Below, in pieces: positions 1-12,913 of a stretch of 64,000 bases of DNA. The notes under the pieces are model-generated. The model saw only the letters and a program-made list of their open reading frames with translations. It was not told where the DNA came from and ran no database searches. Every line of letters begins with the position of its first letter. Position 1 is the stretch's first letter. This stretch comes from Aculops lycopersici (taxonomy: Eukaryota > Arthropoda > Arachnida > Trombidiformes > Eriophyidae): positions 1,667,870-1,731,869 of the forward strand of contig WNKI01000001.1 of NCBI GenBank assembly GCA_015350385.1. Reading direction: 5' to 3'. The position numbers and the translations under genes are program-made.

Positions 1-3000
1 GATTGAATATGTCTTGGAATAAGGGTGATCATTTTTGTGAATTCGATTTCGATATTTATCCCCAAGTGAACCATGCAATCAACCTGCAGGTATATCTTGG
101 TTATCTCCTGACATCGCCCTTCTATTCATAAAAGTAGCTGCTTGTATGGCCTTGTAGTGACGGTAGTATTGTTACTTGTTGGTCGTAGCAAGATCAAGTT
201 ATCGCCTCATAACATCGGCAAAATTTGAGCTTTCACGACGACGAAGACGACGAAAGCAACGAAACCAACAATATCGACGATCATGGCAACAACAAACGAC
301 AACAACATAAGTTTTGGCCACCACCAAAAAGAGCGTCTAGGCAAGCGGCTAGATGGATAGCCGAGCCGCTAGTCGTGGCGATACTATGGTTCATTCAAGT
401 GTATGTTGAAGGCGGCTTTGATCGTAGCGTCGTCGGCAGTTGCGCCAATCGTTGTTGCGCGAAGGGAGATTTAGTGGATAGAGTGCAGTACTGTAACGAC
501 AAATAACAACAATAATGTCCAACCAAACAGTGAGATTACGTTAGCTTCGTTGATATAATATTAGAATGAGTCTGCTCAAAAAGCGACTGGGCGAGAGAGT
601 TCGAACTGCTCAAGCGAGGGTTGGCTTCCCATTAGGCAAGAGCTCATCTCATTTCCTAGGTCTTGTCGCGCTGAACGTCGTTGTTGCAGGCTCTAGATGT
701 CTTGTTGATTGGTGCTGCAGTAGTACTGGTAATTGTAGCTACAGCTCACCTCTTATCGCCTTGGAGCCTCTGCCTGCAACGATTCTCGTCTTACATTTGC
801 GGTTTGTGCAATATTCTGTTCCTTGTTTCTCGATCAGTCTGCTGGAAGTTCTTGATGTCCTCGTCGATCTTTTCAGAACTTCAAAGCTCATTGGACTTGA
901 GAGTGAGTGAAAGAGAGAGAGAGAGTTTTGGCCTTAATAAGTTTGGCGCGCAATCTCATCGATGATGAGTTCTCCTTTGATGGGTGAGAAACTAACAATA
1001 ATAATAGTACTTATATAGAATACAAAGGAAAACTTGGAGGCTATTGGTGCTGAAAAATAAGCTTGAATGAGTCTCTTGAGTTTGCTACCTCTCTTTGGAT
1101 TGATCTAGGAGAAAGTATGCAAAATAAGTTCCAACGCTCGGCTTGCGAAAGTGGTTTCATCTTCTTAAATTCAGAGAGAAGTTTTAGTGACTAATCTTTT
1201 TAAAACAGGACAATAAATGGATCGATATTGGGAATGAGACTCGTGCACAATAAAGTGATTTAATATAATGATACCAGAAACTTGTTCAGGTGCAGAGATA
1301 GGTCCATCAATTTGTGGAATGTTTTCTTGTTCTCTGTTTCATTTCTTCACCTCGCATCGCAACAAAACTCTCACATCACATCACAACATTAAAATCTTGC
1401 CACCAACCGAAACACAAGGCAACGCAACGCAATGTAACGCAACGCTACGCAACTCAGCTCAACTCAGCTCAATTCAACTCAACACAACACCACACAACAC
1501 AACACAACACGACACAATATAATGTACAGCGCAAAACCCAATGGCAAATATCTTCACTCTTCCTTTCGCTCATTGTGTTCTGTGTGCAAGCAAGCGAACC
1601 AAGCCACCGGCTGCAGTAGAAGCAGTAGCGACAAACGAGATGCCCGTTTGTCTGCTCGTTTGTCTCTATCTGACTTGATTTTCATGGTTCGGCTGTATGG
1701 ACAGCTTCGCGCGCTTACAATGGAAGCTGTATGGTAGAATGGCCGCTTCACCCAAACGCAGAGTTCAAGAAACTATCCAACCAGCCGAGCGACTGTCTGT
1801 CTGTGCGTGCGTCACCAAGTCCCGCTTGCTCCCTCTCTACATGCCCATCACCCCGAGTGGGATACTCGAGCAGCTTAAGTAGATTTTGTCCATACGTTAG
1901 AGTGCATTGGGTTACTAACCTACGCATGGTAGGCGTTTGGGGCTCGTGCAAGTCTTACCATTCGTGGTCGCTGGGTGCTAGCTTCAAAGTAGAGGACCAG
2001 CACCTCACACATACACCAGCACATATTCACACACAGACAAGAAAAGCCAAGCCACCACAGCCGCGCTCATGTTACTGCTGCTGCTGCTACTTCTAGCGAT
2101 CTTGCCAGCGAACAGGATCCATTGTAAGAGGTTGGACTTCGACTGGCTGGCTAGCTAGTAGGCAAAAGTCGCATGGCCGCATAATAGATGCGATTGGCCG
2201 CCCAATCACCAACACACGATCGCTACCACCACCATCACCAGTGGACCCTCTCACTTCTGACAGGCTTTCAGTGGCCGGAAAGTAGACGTAGAAGCTTGGC
2301 CAAGCTAGCTAACCAACATTACGGCTAGTCTCGACGAGTAGGGGTGGCCTTGTTCACATTGTAGACGACTGTTGTATTGGTCGTGAACCCAATAGCTATT
2401 ATGTCTCTCAGTTCAACCGACCCCACGAGGGGCGCTTCAACCTACGCAATCTGATGTTGATCGCAAGCGCAAATACACTGACTCCCTCGCTTGGCGTCAG
2501 CCGTTCGTTCAATTGATCTACCGGCGGCCAGAATGGATTGGCAAGCCAACTCACGTCACTATTTTATGTTTGTATACTTGTCACTCAAATTAACCCGCCA
2601 AGCAAAATGCCACTGGATTATAATGGATGATGAAGATTGCTCGCGTCACCTTACTGCCAGCGACTTCCTCTTCTCGCACCCAGGCGTGACTTGTCAAGAT
2701 ATCGTATCGACGAGATTCTAAATTTAGTCGCCTTTGGCGCACGCGGCAAATTTTGCTCACTTGTACGCGTTGGTGACACTTGTTCGCGTTGAAGTTATTA
2801 TTGAGGGAGAAGCGAGCAATGTTGGCTGCGGCGGTGACGAAAGACACACGCGCCAAGCTCCAACATCCAGTTAGCCTAAAGCTCAAGGTTTGTTTGACAA
2901 GTGATTGGATCCCTGATAGTAGATCGAACAATCCACCAAAGCGCCCATCCGTTCTTCCTGACCACCCAAATGGCTAGATGAAGCTCCCCCCTTTTTTCTC

Positions 3001-3500
3001 TCTCTCTCTCTCTTTCGCATCAATGTGAGTTGATTGCTAAACAGTGGAAGCCTCAGGCTACCTCTGGCTAGATTCCCCGGTTTTGCCTCCGAAGTGGGGG
3101 CCTAGAAGAAAGGCAGCTGCACAATAGTGGCCTTGAGCAATCACAATCAATTTGTCGCAACTTAGGGAGCTTGGCAAAATGGTTGGTGGCGCTAGAGTCG
3201 CGTTGCAATGCAGCGATACGGATAGCATCCCATCACATCCAGTTGAAGCCGAGTCTATTTTCCATTCGGCCAAGCACATTCCAATTTGGCAGGAACCGCG
3301 GCAGCGGCAACAGCCACCCAACTTCTGAGTGTTTTGTTGCCAGTCTCTGTCTGCCTGTCCGTCTGTCTGCCACAAGCATTGTGTTCCCCTTACCCGTCTG
3401 TCTGCTCGTCTGTCATGTTGAGATGCGCATTGTCTCTTTGTGAGTGTTGCACTGAAATTTTGACATCTCTTCTGCAGCAGACTGTAGCAAGTAGAGGCAT
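1..3500. other. non-coding stretch, no gene supported
   Basis: No frame on either strand gives a recognisable protein here. The open frames present are short, mostly begin at non-ATG codons and are low in complexity. The stretch contains a drifting pentamer array (1416-1520) and a TC run near 2998-3014. Its right end may hold the promoter and 5' untranslated region of the KH-domain gene that starts at 3693. Nothing else is seen. Confidence 0.6.
1416..1520 (+). repeat. AACNC pentanucleotide array
   Basis: About 21 consecutive five-base units of the form AACNC, drifting from AACGC through AACTC/AGCTC to AACAC, keep a strict 5-bp period over 105 bp. A short CACAT/CACAA array of the same period lies just upstream near 1372-1388. 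Related pentamer runs occur at 12655-12690, 32881-32945 (complementary strand) and 60926-60965. Confidence 0.8.
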
Positions 3501-3692
3501 TGAACTTCTTGCATGAAGAAAGAGAAAATCCGTGTTATTCACAACTTGTCTACAAATAACCCAATTCAATCTCATTATAAATTTCATCTCACTTATTATC
3601 CATGTAACTATTTCACTTATTTACTTCAAATAAACAGCAATATATATACTGGCACTTGCTCGATTAACGAAATTAAACGAAGACACTTAAGC

Positions 3693-5342
3693 ATGGCCGA
3701 CCAGGCAGCATTACAAGAGGCCATCCAAAGGGCCAGACAGTTGGCCGCCAAAATATCCCAGAATGCGCCCGTTAAGAGAACTGCCAGTGAAATGGATGAT
3801 AGTCATAGTATTGGAACAGTTAAAGTGACGCTAGCCTATGAGAAACCGGCCAACGCGGAACCAAGAGGACCACAACAACAGGACAACAATAATCAACACA
3901 ATCATAGCAACAACCAAAGACCTTCGTCAAATCATCGCGAACCACGAGACCGTGATCGCGATGATAGAGATTCCGGCTACTCCGGTAGCAACGGAAATCT
4001 CGGCAGTGGCGCTTGTGGCAACTCTTTCCCTCGAGGTGGAAGCTCTACTTCGAGCCAACCAATGTTATATGGCCAGCATCAGCAACAACAACAACAACAA
4101 CACGCGCCTACTATGCTAAATGCTCCATATCAAAGTGCAGCCCCGTCAAGCGGAGGACCAGGGAGTGGTGGTGATGACAAAATAGAATTGATTATCCCTC
4201 ACGCAGTAATTGGTTTAGTTATCGGCAAGGGAGGTGAAAATATCAAGCGCATCCAAAACGAATCAGGCGCCATGGTACGAGTTGACCCAAATACCGTCGA
4301 CGAGAAAGGTAACAAGATGTGCACGATAACAGGAACCAAACAGGCCGTAGACGAAGCCCATAGACAAGTACAGAGTGTTATTGAGAATGCTGCCACAAAT
4401 AAGAGGCCTAGGATGGCCCAAGATGGTGGTGGAGGAGGAGGCGGAGCTGAGCAATATCGTATGAAGATTCCGGCTCAAAGGACCGGTGCCATCATAGGTA
4501 AGGGCGGCGAGACTATAAAATCGATAAAGCAACAGTCAGGTTGCGATATTGAGCTCGACAAACATGCCAAAGAATGTGGCCCTGATGAGAGTGTATTTAT
4601 TATTCGAGGAAGTTCTGATAGGATAGCTAAGGCTAGAGCGCTTATAGAGGCAAGACTTGCCCAAAGAGGACGCGACGGTGACCGGCCAGGACCTAAGGGT
4701 GTGGCAACTGGTGCTAATGCGGCACCAGTCGCCCAGTTTACGGACCTACCAACTGCTGCTACCGCTGCTTATCCAGGTAAGTTACAAAATATAGCTATAG
4801 TTGTCTGTTGATTACGATGAAATCTTTTGCTGAACAATATCTCCCTTCACTTTTCTAAACGAACCCTCGCCCGTGATCATGATTATAATTCAAAATTTAC
4901 TTCATAACAAACAGTTGCGGGCCAGCAGCCGACTCCTGATATGTCCGCCGCTTGGGCAGCTTACTATGCACAATATTCCAACCTTCTCAACCAAGCTGGC
5001 GGCCAACCGGGCGCAGTTGGCGCCGCGGCAGGCATGCCCTTTGCGGCGGCTGGACAAAATCTCATGGGTGCAGCTAGCGCAGCCCAACAACCTCAGGTAA
5101 CAAACCCACACACACCTGCTGATTCCCATCATTCAACACAAGCAACCCAATCACAGGTAGATCCAAGTCAAGCTGGCGCCACCGCACCCGCTGTCGGTGG
5201 TGCAGCTTCCGGTCAGCAGGATTTCTCAGACCAATGGATTGAGTTCTACCTAATGAATGGTAGGCCAGATTATGCTGAACAGATTATGGAGATGAAAAAG
5301 CAACAACAAGCTCAGAAGCAGCAACAATCTCTACAACACTAA
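3693..5342 (+). CDS. FUBP/KSRP-type RNA-binding protein with two KH domains
   Basis: Two exons, 3693-4776 and 4915-5342, joined by a 138-bp phase-1 intron (GTAAGT donor, ACAG acceptor), give about 503 residues. The N-terminus (MADQAALQEAIQRARQLAAK) matches the FUBP-family N-box helix. KH1 lies at about 163-230 with loop GKGG at 178-181, and KH2 at about 256-322 with GKGGE near 269-273. Between them and before them are low-complexity tracts with polyQ and polyG. After the intron come a tyrosine motif (SAAWAAYYAQYS) and a second degenerate one (DFSDQWIEFY) typical of the FUBP C-terminus. The family binds single-stranded DNA or U-rich RNA in the nucleus, in transcription and splicing. FUBP1/Psi normally have four KH domains, so two are absent. 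An in-frame ATG at 3513 exists, but the 3693 ATG matches the family start. An AATAAA signal follows at 5429-5434. Confidence 0.88.
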
Positions 5343-5428
5343 CAATAACCAACCACCAGAAAACGATCGACACATGACCTAGACCAGATAAAGATATCTC
5401 TCTCCTTTCTCTTTACTCGCACTACTCT

Positions 5429-5434
5429 AATAAA
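5429..5434 (+). terminator. polyadenylation signal AATAAA
   Basis: AATAAA lies 87 bases after the stop of the KH-domain gene, on its strand, a normal position for cleavage and polyadenylation. It is followed by a T-rich stretch. Confidence 0.55.
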
Positions 5435-5797
5435 TCGGCCCGATTTCCTTAGATTTATTAAAAGACAAATATTTTTTTATTTAACCCTCTCACCGCCCGA
5501 CACAATTATTGGTGACAAACATGACTGAACATTATAACAATGTGCAATGGACGTGATCATATAATTGTAGAAATAGATACTACATTTACACAAACACCTG
5601 CATATACATGACATTTGATAACAGTACACTGGAGTGATAGGTGTGAGTATAGCGATATGGTAGTATTGATGATTGATATGTATCATTTACATAGATAGTG
5701 ATTGTGCTCCCTTGAGGGTCCATCAATTTTAGGGAGCAAAAACAAACTCAACCCATCGGTAAGTTTTTGCATCTATCGATAGAAAGAAAAGAACAAA

Positions 5798-8333
5798 TTA
5801 TTTGCCTACAAAACTTTCACGGTGAGTGGGTTTCATCGCTCGGCTGAGCATCTTATCAATAGAATCCAAACGTTTGGCAAGTTCCACAAGCTCAACTGAC
5901 CTATGCGAGGCCCTTGGCGGTAAGATTCTAGCAAAATTGATTCCATTTAGTGGATTTCTAATCATTCGAACTATCGGCATTAACAAGAAACCTAGATTAC
6001 CATAACCATTACCATGATAGCATTCGTATATATGTGTATGTAATTGTGTAGTTAGATTGTGGAGAAAAGTGAAAGATTTGATTAGATTCTGATCATGTCA
6101 TGAGAAAGGTTTGTAAACATTTTAAAAATATGTATTCATATCAACACTCAATTCGCACTATATCATCTCTCAATCTATCGCTCCTTTCGCCATTGATTCT
6201 CTATATCTTGACTATGAATTTACTACTAGACACCACCAAAACCTGACATGATTATTACTTACCCAATGGTAACGCGACACTTGCTCTCTCTATCAGATGA
6301 AACACTGTTACAGCTAGTGATGGATCTGTTGCCATATCCCAAACAACTCCCCTTGGTTTAGCGCCGTTCTTTGGTAAGCTAGATAATATGATTGACCTGA
6401 GTCTTTTGTTGGTATCTGTTGCGTAAGTTGTCAAGCTACGATTATTATTATAATTTGGCATCATTAGTTGTTTTAAAGATCTCGCACTCAAAACTGAGGC
6501 CATCTGATTTGAGGTTGAAATCAGCGAGTTCGAAGTTGGAGCTAGGGCCTTAAGTGGGTCCCGTTTCCTTCTAACTCCAGTTGTTAGAATATAAGCTAAT
6601 CGAAGCAGCTCGTCAATGGCTCTCAAGCTTGTGACGTGATCTATGTAAGAACTGCTACTACCACCTCCACTACTTAAACCTGTCACATTACCTGATTTCT
6701 TCACACCATACAATTTACCCCCTCGCTCTAGGACGCTAGGTGCCGTGGATATTGGATCGCTCTGTAGGATGGGCAACTGTGATAATAGGATCAAATCTCT
6801 AAGGGAATCCTGCAAATAATTGAGCGCCTTTTGATTTGTTTGTCTCCTTATCCAAGAGTTAGAACTCGTCGTCATGGTCGGCGTCGTAGATGGACTCTCG
6901 GGGTTTGATTTGATGGGGTGATCAATTGTTTTTGCAGCGTTTCCCTCCCCCTCGTGGGTTAGACTTTGCTCATTGGGTTTGACAAATGGGCTTGCTCCCT
7001 CTTGGCTGTAACTCTTGTTTTTGCTTCCAAATGATGGATTCTTTGGCAACAGTGACGACGTAGATGTTTTGGATGCACCAAAAGCAGTTCCCAATGGATT
7101 TTCGGCGAGCGCCTTGGCAATTGAACTGGAGTCCGCTAGCAGATCTTTAATTATGTCGTCGCTTGAGGGAAGAGTTTTCTTGGCCATCCGAATGGCCATT
7201 TTAGCTAGTGATGATGGGTTACTATGGCCATTTCCAGTCGCTTGCGTTGTAGAGGCTCTCTGTTGGTTGCGGCTTTTATGCTGATGCGTCTCTGACATTG
7301 TGGTCGCTGGTACTTCCGGTTTGTTAAGGAACATATTCTGTGGCATTGAGGTCAACGAGGGTCTAGTGGTTTCCAATTTCGACGGCTTACCACCGGCGCC
7401 ACCAAGAGCTCGGCCATAGAAAGTGGTGAGAGCTCTAGCTCGCGTTGAGTTTACATTAACTGCTCCGATAAGTGGGGTAACAAATGAGAACACCTGTGAC
7501 ACTAACTTGTTTGGCTGACCAATGAAGTTGGTCGCAGCTCTCACCGGACTCTTCACTAGATTCCGCCACCTTCCCTGCAGGTGGTTAACCTCAGTTTTTT
7601 GCCCACCCTTTGTTGGCTCAATTGCAGAGTGAGCCATGTGCTGGCTGAGTACTTGATTATATGAATCATTTTTGTTGATATTGCTATTGCTACTACTACT
7701 GCTACGGCTTGGACTATGGCTTCCTGCTATCTGCTCGTGCATCATCATAATCTGTCTCATTTCATCGTCGCCACTTTTCTTGGTGCTTCTCGTGGGCGAA
7801 CGGTCTCGCTTCACGCTACTCCCGCTTTTGATTGGTTCACTATCGCTGGACGCGCCTCCATGATATTCGTAATCGAACTTTGACGGCCTTTTGTCGATAA
7901 ACAAACTGTTGATTGGACCCATCTGAAACCCAAAGTGTTGCCGCTCAATGTCGGCCAAACTAAGTAGCTGCTTTGTCTTTGCTAGTGATGGCATTTGTGA
8001 GCTGACCGCCAGAGTATCACATTGGCAAGTTTGTGCAAATAAAAGGATTGAGAAGACTACAAGCATCATGCAGCAAGCAAATGCAGCGCGGGCTTGTGAA
8101 GAGATCATTTGTATCATAATTTCAGTTGACATCACTTCCGGAAGTTCTTCTAATTGATGTTGCTGTTGCCTTTGTGGCTTTTGGTGTAACTGTTGCTGTT
8201 TACTTTTCCGCTCTCTTGCTGGCTTCAATCTAACCAACTTCGTATGATCATGATCTTTGATTAGTTGTTGCTTACGATTGTGATGGTCAATAGTATCGCT
8301 GAATGCCCTCGAACTTCTCGTTATTATGGCCAT
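5798..8333 (-). CDS. unrecognised Ser/Asn-rich protein with signal-like segment
   Basis: Exon 1 is 8333-6263 and exon 2 is 5991-5798, with a 271-bp phase-1 intron (GTAAGT donor, CTAG acceptor), giving about 754 residues. I do not recognise the family. The first 67 residues are basic and Gln-rich. A hydrophobic run at about residues 85-101 followed by CQCD looks like a signal peptide if translation begins at the in-frame ATG at 8132, or a signal anchor if it begins at 8333. The body is rich in Ser, Asn and Thr and contains possible dibasic and tribasic cleavage sites (for example RRKR near residue 587). The C-terminal 63 residues, on the second exon, are more ordered and leucine-rich (ELAKRLDSIDKML). 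These features fit a secreted protein or precursor, but the function is unknown. The gene is convergent with the KH-domain gene. Confidence 0.75.
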
Positions 8334-10117
8334 TTCTCAATGAGTATGAATTATGGATTTGAGGTCGAGTTAGAATTCTCTTGGATTATTACTTTTCATA
8401 TACTATGATTGTTTGGTGAGTTCATTTTTTCGAAGTATCGGATAATAATGATAATCTCTTCTGCTTCTTGGTCTCGAGAATCTGGAATATTTTTGCGAAA
8501 TATTATTTTCAGGAAGGAAAAGTATGAGTATTCTTTCTTGAGTTGTTGCTTCCTGGATATCTGAGACAACTTTCGCTGGCGCTTCAAGCTTCTCGCTTCG
8601 GGCTTCTTAATCACCCTCTGTTCAGTTAGTTAGTAAGCTAGCTACCTACACATAACTGCAGGTTGGTTGCACAGGCTTACGGTGGCGGCGGCTTACTACT
8701 GTGAGGATTTGCTCCAGAGGTGTCCACTAGTTGCTCAGTGTGACGATACAGATAGAGAAATGGAGACACTCAACTAGAATTGTCGACGTTGGTGTTTCTG
8801 TTACTAGTATTACTGTTAGCCGACACACAATCTAGAGGATATAATTACTCACTTCGTCGCCCTCTTACTGGCCACTCTCTTTACTGTAGCACTGGCCACT
8901 TGTAGTCGCCTGTATCTAACAACCCCTCTCGCTTCTGTGGTGTCCTCGTCTCCAAATGAAGTATTTGCAATTTGTGCAATTGAAAACTGCAACCAACAGG
9001 TAGCCACTTCAACTGTTACTCTCAATGCTACAGTTGATACCGCTGTCGCCGCTACAAACTATCCTCTGTGCTCCTGTAGTTGTACCTGTCGAAAAGCCAC
9101 CCAGAACTTAGTAGTCATAATGAACTCCAACTTACTGTTTCTCTACCTTTCTCTCCTTCTGTCTCTTGGTCTATGTTAGCTTCGCTAATGATGATGATGA
9201 TCAGTCCACAGCCGCCACTTCAACTATCAATCTTTATGTGAATATGTCACTGTCAAATTCCTAACAGCTTCTCGGTGACTCTCTATCTCGCCAAGATTGC
9301 TCGGTAAGTTGACTTCGCTAAGTCAACCGCCATGCCGATGTCTGGAACAAGACAAAAAAAAGAAAACTCACCCACTGGCCTCCCTGTGTCTATCAGGCAT
9401 AGAAAGTCAAACAAACTTTTCCTCTCTTTTCTTTTCTCTTCTCTTCTGTCCACTTCTCCCTCAATCTAAACTCTAACCACCAAATAGACAAAACTTAAAT
9501 TCCAATTTTAGTCTTGAGATGCTACCACTTGTTTACCTGTCTAAATTACAGGATCAACCAACGACAGCGGCGATGTTGATGATACACATGAGCCTCTACT
9601 TTGTGCGCAAGCGAGCTAACTTTCTCCTTCCCTATCTATTGAAGCGGATCCAGTTGGTAGGCGAAGGATTGTTGGCGATGTTTTGTGAACTTTCGTGGCT
9701 GCGGCCGAGGAAAAAGGGAGAGTTAGGACGCAGATGACCATGCCTCTCGCTTTCACCCCCCCCCACTTTTTTGTCTTCCTCCTCCTTCTGCTGCCAAGCG
9801 TTGAAAAGTTGACTGGAGTTGCGATGGCACCTCGAGCTAGACTGCAGCGGCCACTGCATTACCTGGCGCTGGTGGCTGATCCTCTGGCTCGCGCCAATGG
9901 TTGCATGCAAAACCTCGGGTCGGTTGGCTCTCAGGAGCTCCGGTAGTCTTTGAGACAAATCTCTGGCCACCCCCTTCAGTAATCTTTCCTGTTTCTCAAG
10001 CGATGCATTTGCTACTACTTTCCCCTTTTCCGAATTTAAGAATCGAGCTGCCGCGCAGCTTTTGATCAACAAGTGTCCAAATCTGCGCGCGACGCTTTCG
10101 CTGCTCGTCAAGCGAGC

Positions 10118-10157
10118 GACTGACTGACTGGCTGACTGACTGGCTGACTGACTGGCT
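10118..10157 (+). repeat. tandem 12-mer TGACTGACTGGC
   Basis: About three direct copies of a 12-base unit built from TGAC and TGGC tetramers lie head to tail. No coding function is apparent. Confidence 0.75.
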
Positions 10158-10555
10158 ATCGCAGTAGATGATTAATCAAGGCAACTGCTGGCCAGTAAAG
10201 ACGATTCAGCAAGACACGACTCGCCTTACATCCGAGAGTGTGGCGAGCTTAATGTGTAATAGAATACACATGAGCGTGGAATTTTCACTGCATCCCATTG
10301 GCTCACTACTATTGGCTTGGTGGCGCTTGCTCCGGTTGACTTCGGGATCAAAGGTATTGTGTGGGGGAGTTTGATTATACTTGCGACTCCGCCACCGCCG
10401 CCAACTGCATCAACAGTGACCGCTTCGGAGCTTGCCAACAGTGTACAGCAACGCTAGCTAGCTGGTGCTTTATCTTATAATGTCATAGCTATTGGCAAAC
10501 GCCAGTTGCCGAGTTGTGAATCATATCCCACTAACAGCAGGAAGCTAAACTTGTA

Positions 10556-10583
<28 letters not shown>
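10556..10583 (+). repeat. TC dinucleotide microsatellite
   Basis: An uninterrupted run of TC repeats, about 13 units, in non-coding sequence. Confidence 0.9.
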
Positions 10584-10586
<3 letters not shown>

Positions 10587-12413
10587 TTGACTAAATTCAA
10601 GTGAATCTCTACTCAAGTAAACATGCGAAGAGAGTTAGCAGATACAAGTAGTAAAAGTGGTTTCTAATTTACACACCAGATACTTTTGCGGTGTGTTATC
10701 TGCGATTATCACGAAACCTGGCAAGAGAGGGAGGCTTGGCTTGGCTTCAATCTCAAGTTGCAAATGAGCCACTACAGGTGTCTACGCTGGATCACAAATC
10801 TCTACCCGAATGCTTGCCTGCTTGCGGTGTATTAGTACCGACATCCAAGTACCTTCACGGCATCCAGTTTACACTTTTTCATTGGATCGAATGCGATAAC
10901 TGTGTCTGTAGATAAGATATTTGGTTTTCTCACCTCTCGTTAGTGAGAAAAAAGAAAGGGAAGTGAGAAAGGCAACCACTCAGCACCCTAAAGGAAAGCT
11001 GACAAACTAGCTACTAAACGGCCGCTAGCTGCTACAGGTGAGGTTTGTTCCTGTTTATGACGCCGACCGGAAGTACGAAGAATAAAAACTACACCAAGTG
11101 ACGAGCTAGCTTGTCGCCGAGCACACAATATGCGCGAAAATAACACGGCAACAAGTGTGCGCCATTTGGTTGCGGCCATTACCACTAAAGTGCCTCGGTG
11201 ATGGCGAGGAGAAGATCAAATTGAATGAAATTAAGCTCGTGGATTACACATACACAACAGGGAACCACATTGGACTATCGCCGGATTCACTAACACACCC
11301 GCTAGCCGGCTGGCTGGCTTGTGGTTCACGATGTGAGATGAGAATGAGAAAAAGATGGACAGAGCACCACAATGAGTTGAGTCCCTCATATCCGGTAGTA
11401 GTTTTACCTGAGAGCTCAGTTTCGTTCTCTAACTCTTGCTCTTGCACACTGAAGCTCTCTTTTTTCTATCTAATTCCAGCAAGCTAGCTCACCAGTTGTT
11501 CGTGCGCCATCATTGGCAATAACTAACTGCAAAAGGATAGGCGAAGCACAGTCAACAGTAAGTGGTTGCTCGTCTGCTCCAGCAACCACTTCCCGTCCAC
11601 CTTGATTGCCACCGCCGCCACCGCTGCCTTCGCAAGCCTTAGCTACTTATGATTGAGATGGTCGGATGCAATTTGAAGACTAACGCACTGAGAGTAGAGC
11701 GAATGGTTACTCGCGAGTCAGTCAGTAAGTCAGTTAGCTAGCTAGCTTGCCAGCGATCCCGCCACCAACTAGCCGTGGTTGCCTCTGTAGTCTGCGAAGT
11801 GAATTGACGAGCAACAACCAGAAGCCTGAGGCTAGACGCTTCCTCTATTTCTGAGAACGCTTTTCGGAAATAAGACTTCTACTTACAATCGTATAACGGC
11901 AGTCATTTCGAGGATAAAGCTGTCAGTTGTTGTTTTTGAATGTCCGACGAATTGCCGGCCAGCAAGTGAGCCAGCTGCACTCGACTAGACTCAATGCGAG
12001 AACTACAACAGCAACAACAGCAACAGGTGCCATTAAAACCTCAGGGCTGCCAATGGGTATTGGACACCCTCGGGTAATCTGTCGCTCATCTAGGCGTCAT
12101 TCGTATTGTGTCTAACCAAAAAATAAGAGAGTGAATCCGTGTATGAGCAGGTAATCGGTTAACTCGCTCGCTCGTATTCACAACTTGTTACAATTTTCCC
12201 TATAGCTTAGCTACCTGTGTGAGCAATAATAACTCGAGCACCCAACTTGCTAGCCGAATGAGAACTTGTAAGATGAAAACCAACCAAGCAACTAACTCAC
12301 TGACAGGCACTCAGTAATCACTGCAAGTTGGTCGATCACGCTAAGGCGCTCACTTAGAATGACTACTGGCCACGACTCGGCGAGTTAGTCTTCGGTCGAT
12401 GGTTAATGTAAGT

Positions 12414-12439
12414 CGGCGGCGACGACGACGACGACGACG

Positions 12440-12481
<42 letters not shown>

Positions 12482-12482
12482 G
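12414..12482 (+). repeat. compound CGA/CAA trinucleotide repeat
   Basis: A run of CGA (after two CGG) changes directly into about 14 CAA units. On the minus strand the CAA part would read as polyleucine or similar, but no credible gene surrounds it, so it is treated as a microsatellite. Confidence 0.88.
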
Positions 12483-12878
12483 CGACGACGATGGGAGATG
12501 ACGAAGACGGGCAAAGTAGTCGTGTCTGGTGGGACACATTGACAACCTAATACCTCGGACTTCCTCGTTTGGTGCTGGCCAGTCGAATGGTTGGCTGGCC
12601 GATCAAAGCTCTCACTGATCTACCCCGCATCCGCTGTAATCCCTTCCTGACTCCACATCACATTACATCACATCACAACACAAGTCAGCCAAACCGTTCG
12701 ACCAAATGGCTAGGTTAGCGAGTCACGAGGATATGGAAGTCGACGATATTGATTGTTGAGCAAGCGAGCAAAAATCTCTCATAAGTCACCTGGCATCAGC
12801 GCCACAAAGATGACAGGTGGTGATTCGAGCTCACCACTCGAGTTTCGAGACCATGAGAAGCAAGTGGTGGCTAGGACA

Positions 12879-12913
12879 CACTATAATCATCATTCAGGGT
12901 GATGATTATAGTG
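12879..12913. other. perfect 14-bp inverted repeat (hairpin)
   Basis: Arms 12879-12892 and 12900-12913 are exact reverse complements (CACTATAATCATCA and its complement), separated by a 7-base loop TTCAGGG. Pairing can extend with small bulges through GGACA on the left and TGTGCC on the right, giving a stem of roughly 20 bp. It lies in non-coding DNA. It could be a small-RNA precursor or a chance foldback. Confidence 0.6.

Noticed and set aside
9632..10111. 159-codon minus-strand frame
   Set aside because: It begins at TTG, no conserved pattern is visible, and it overlaps plus-strand frames and tandem repeats.
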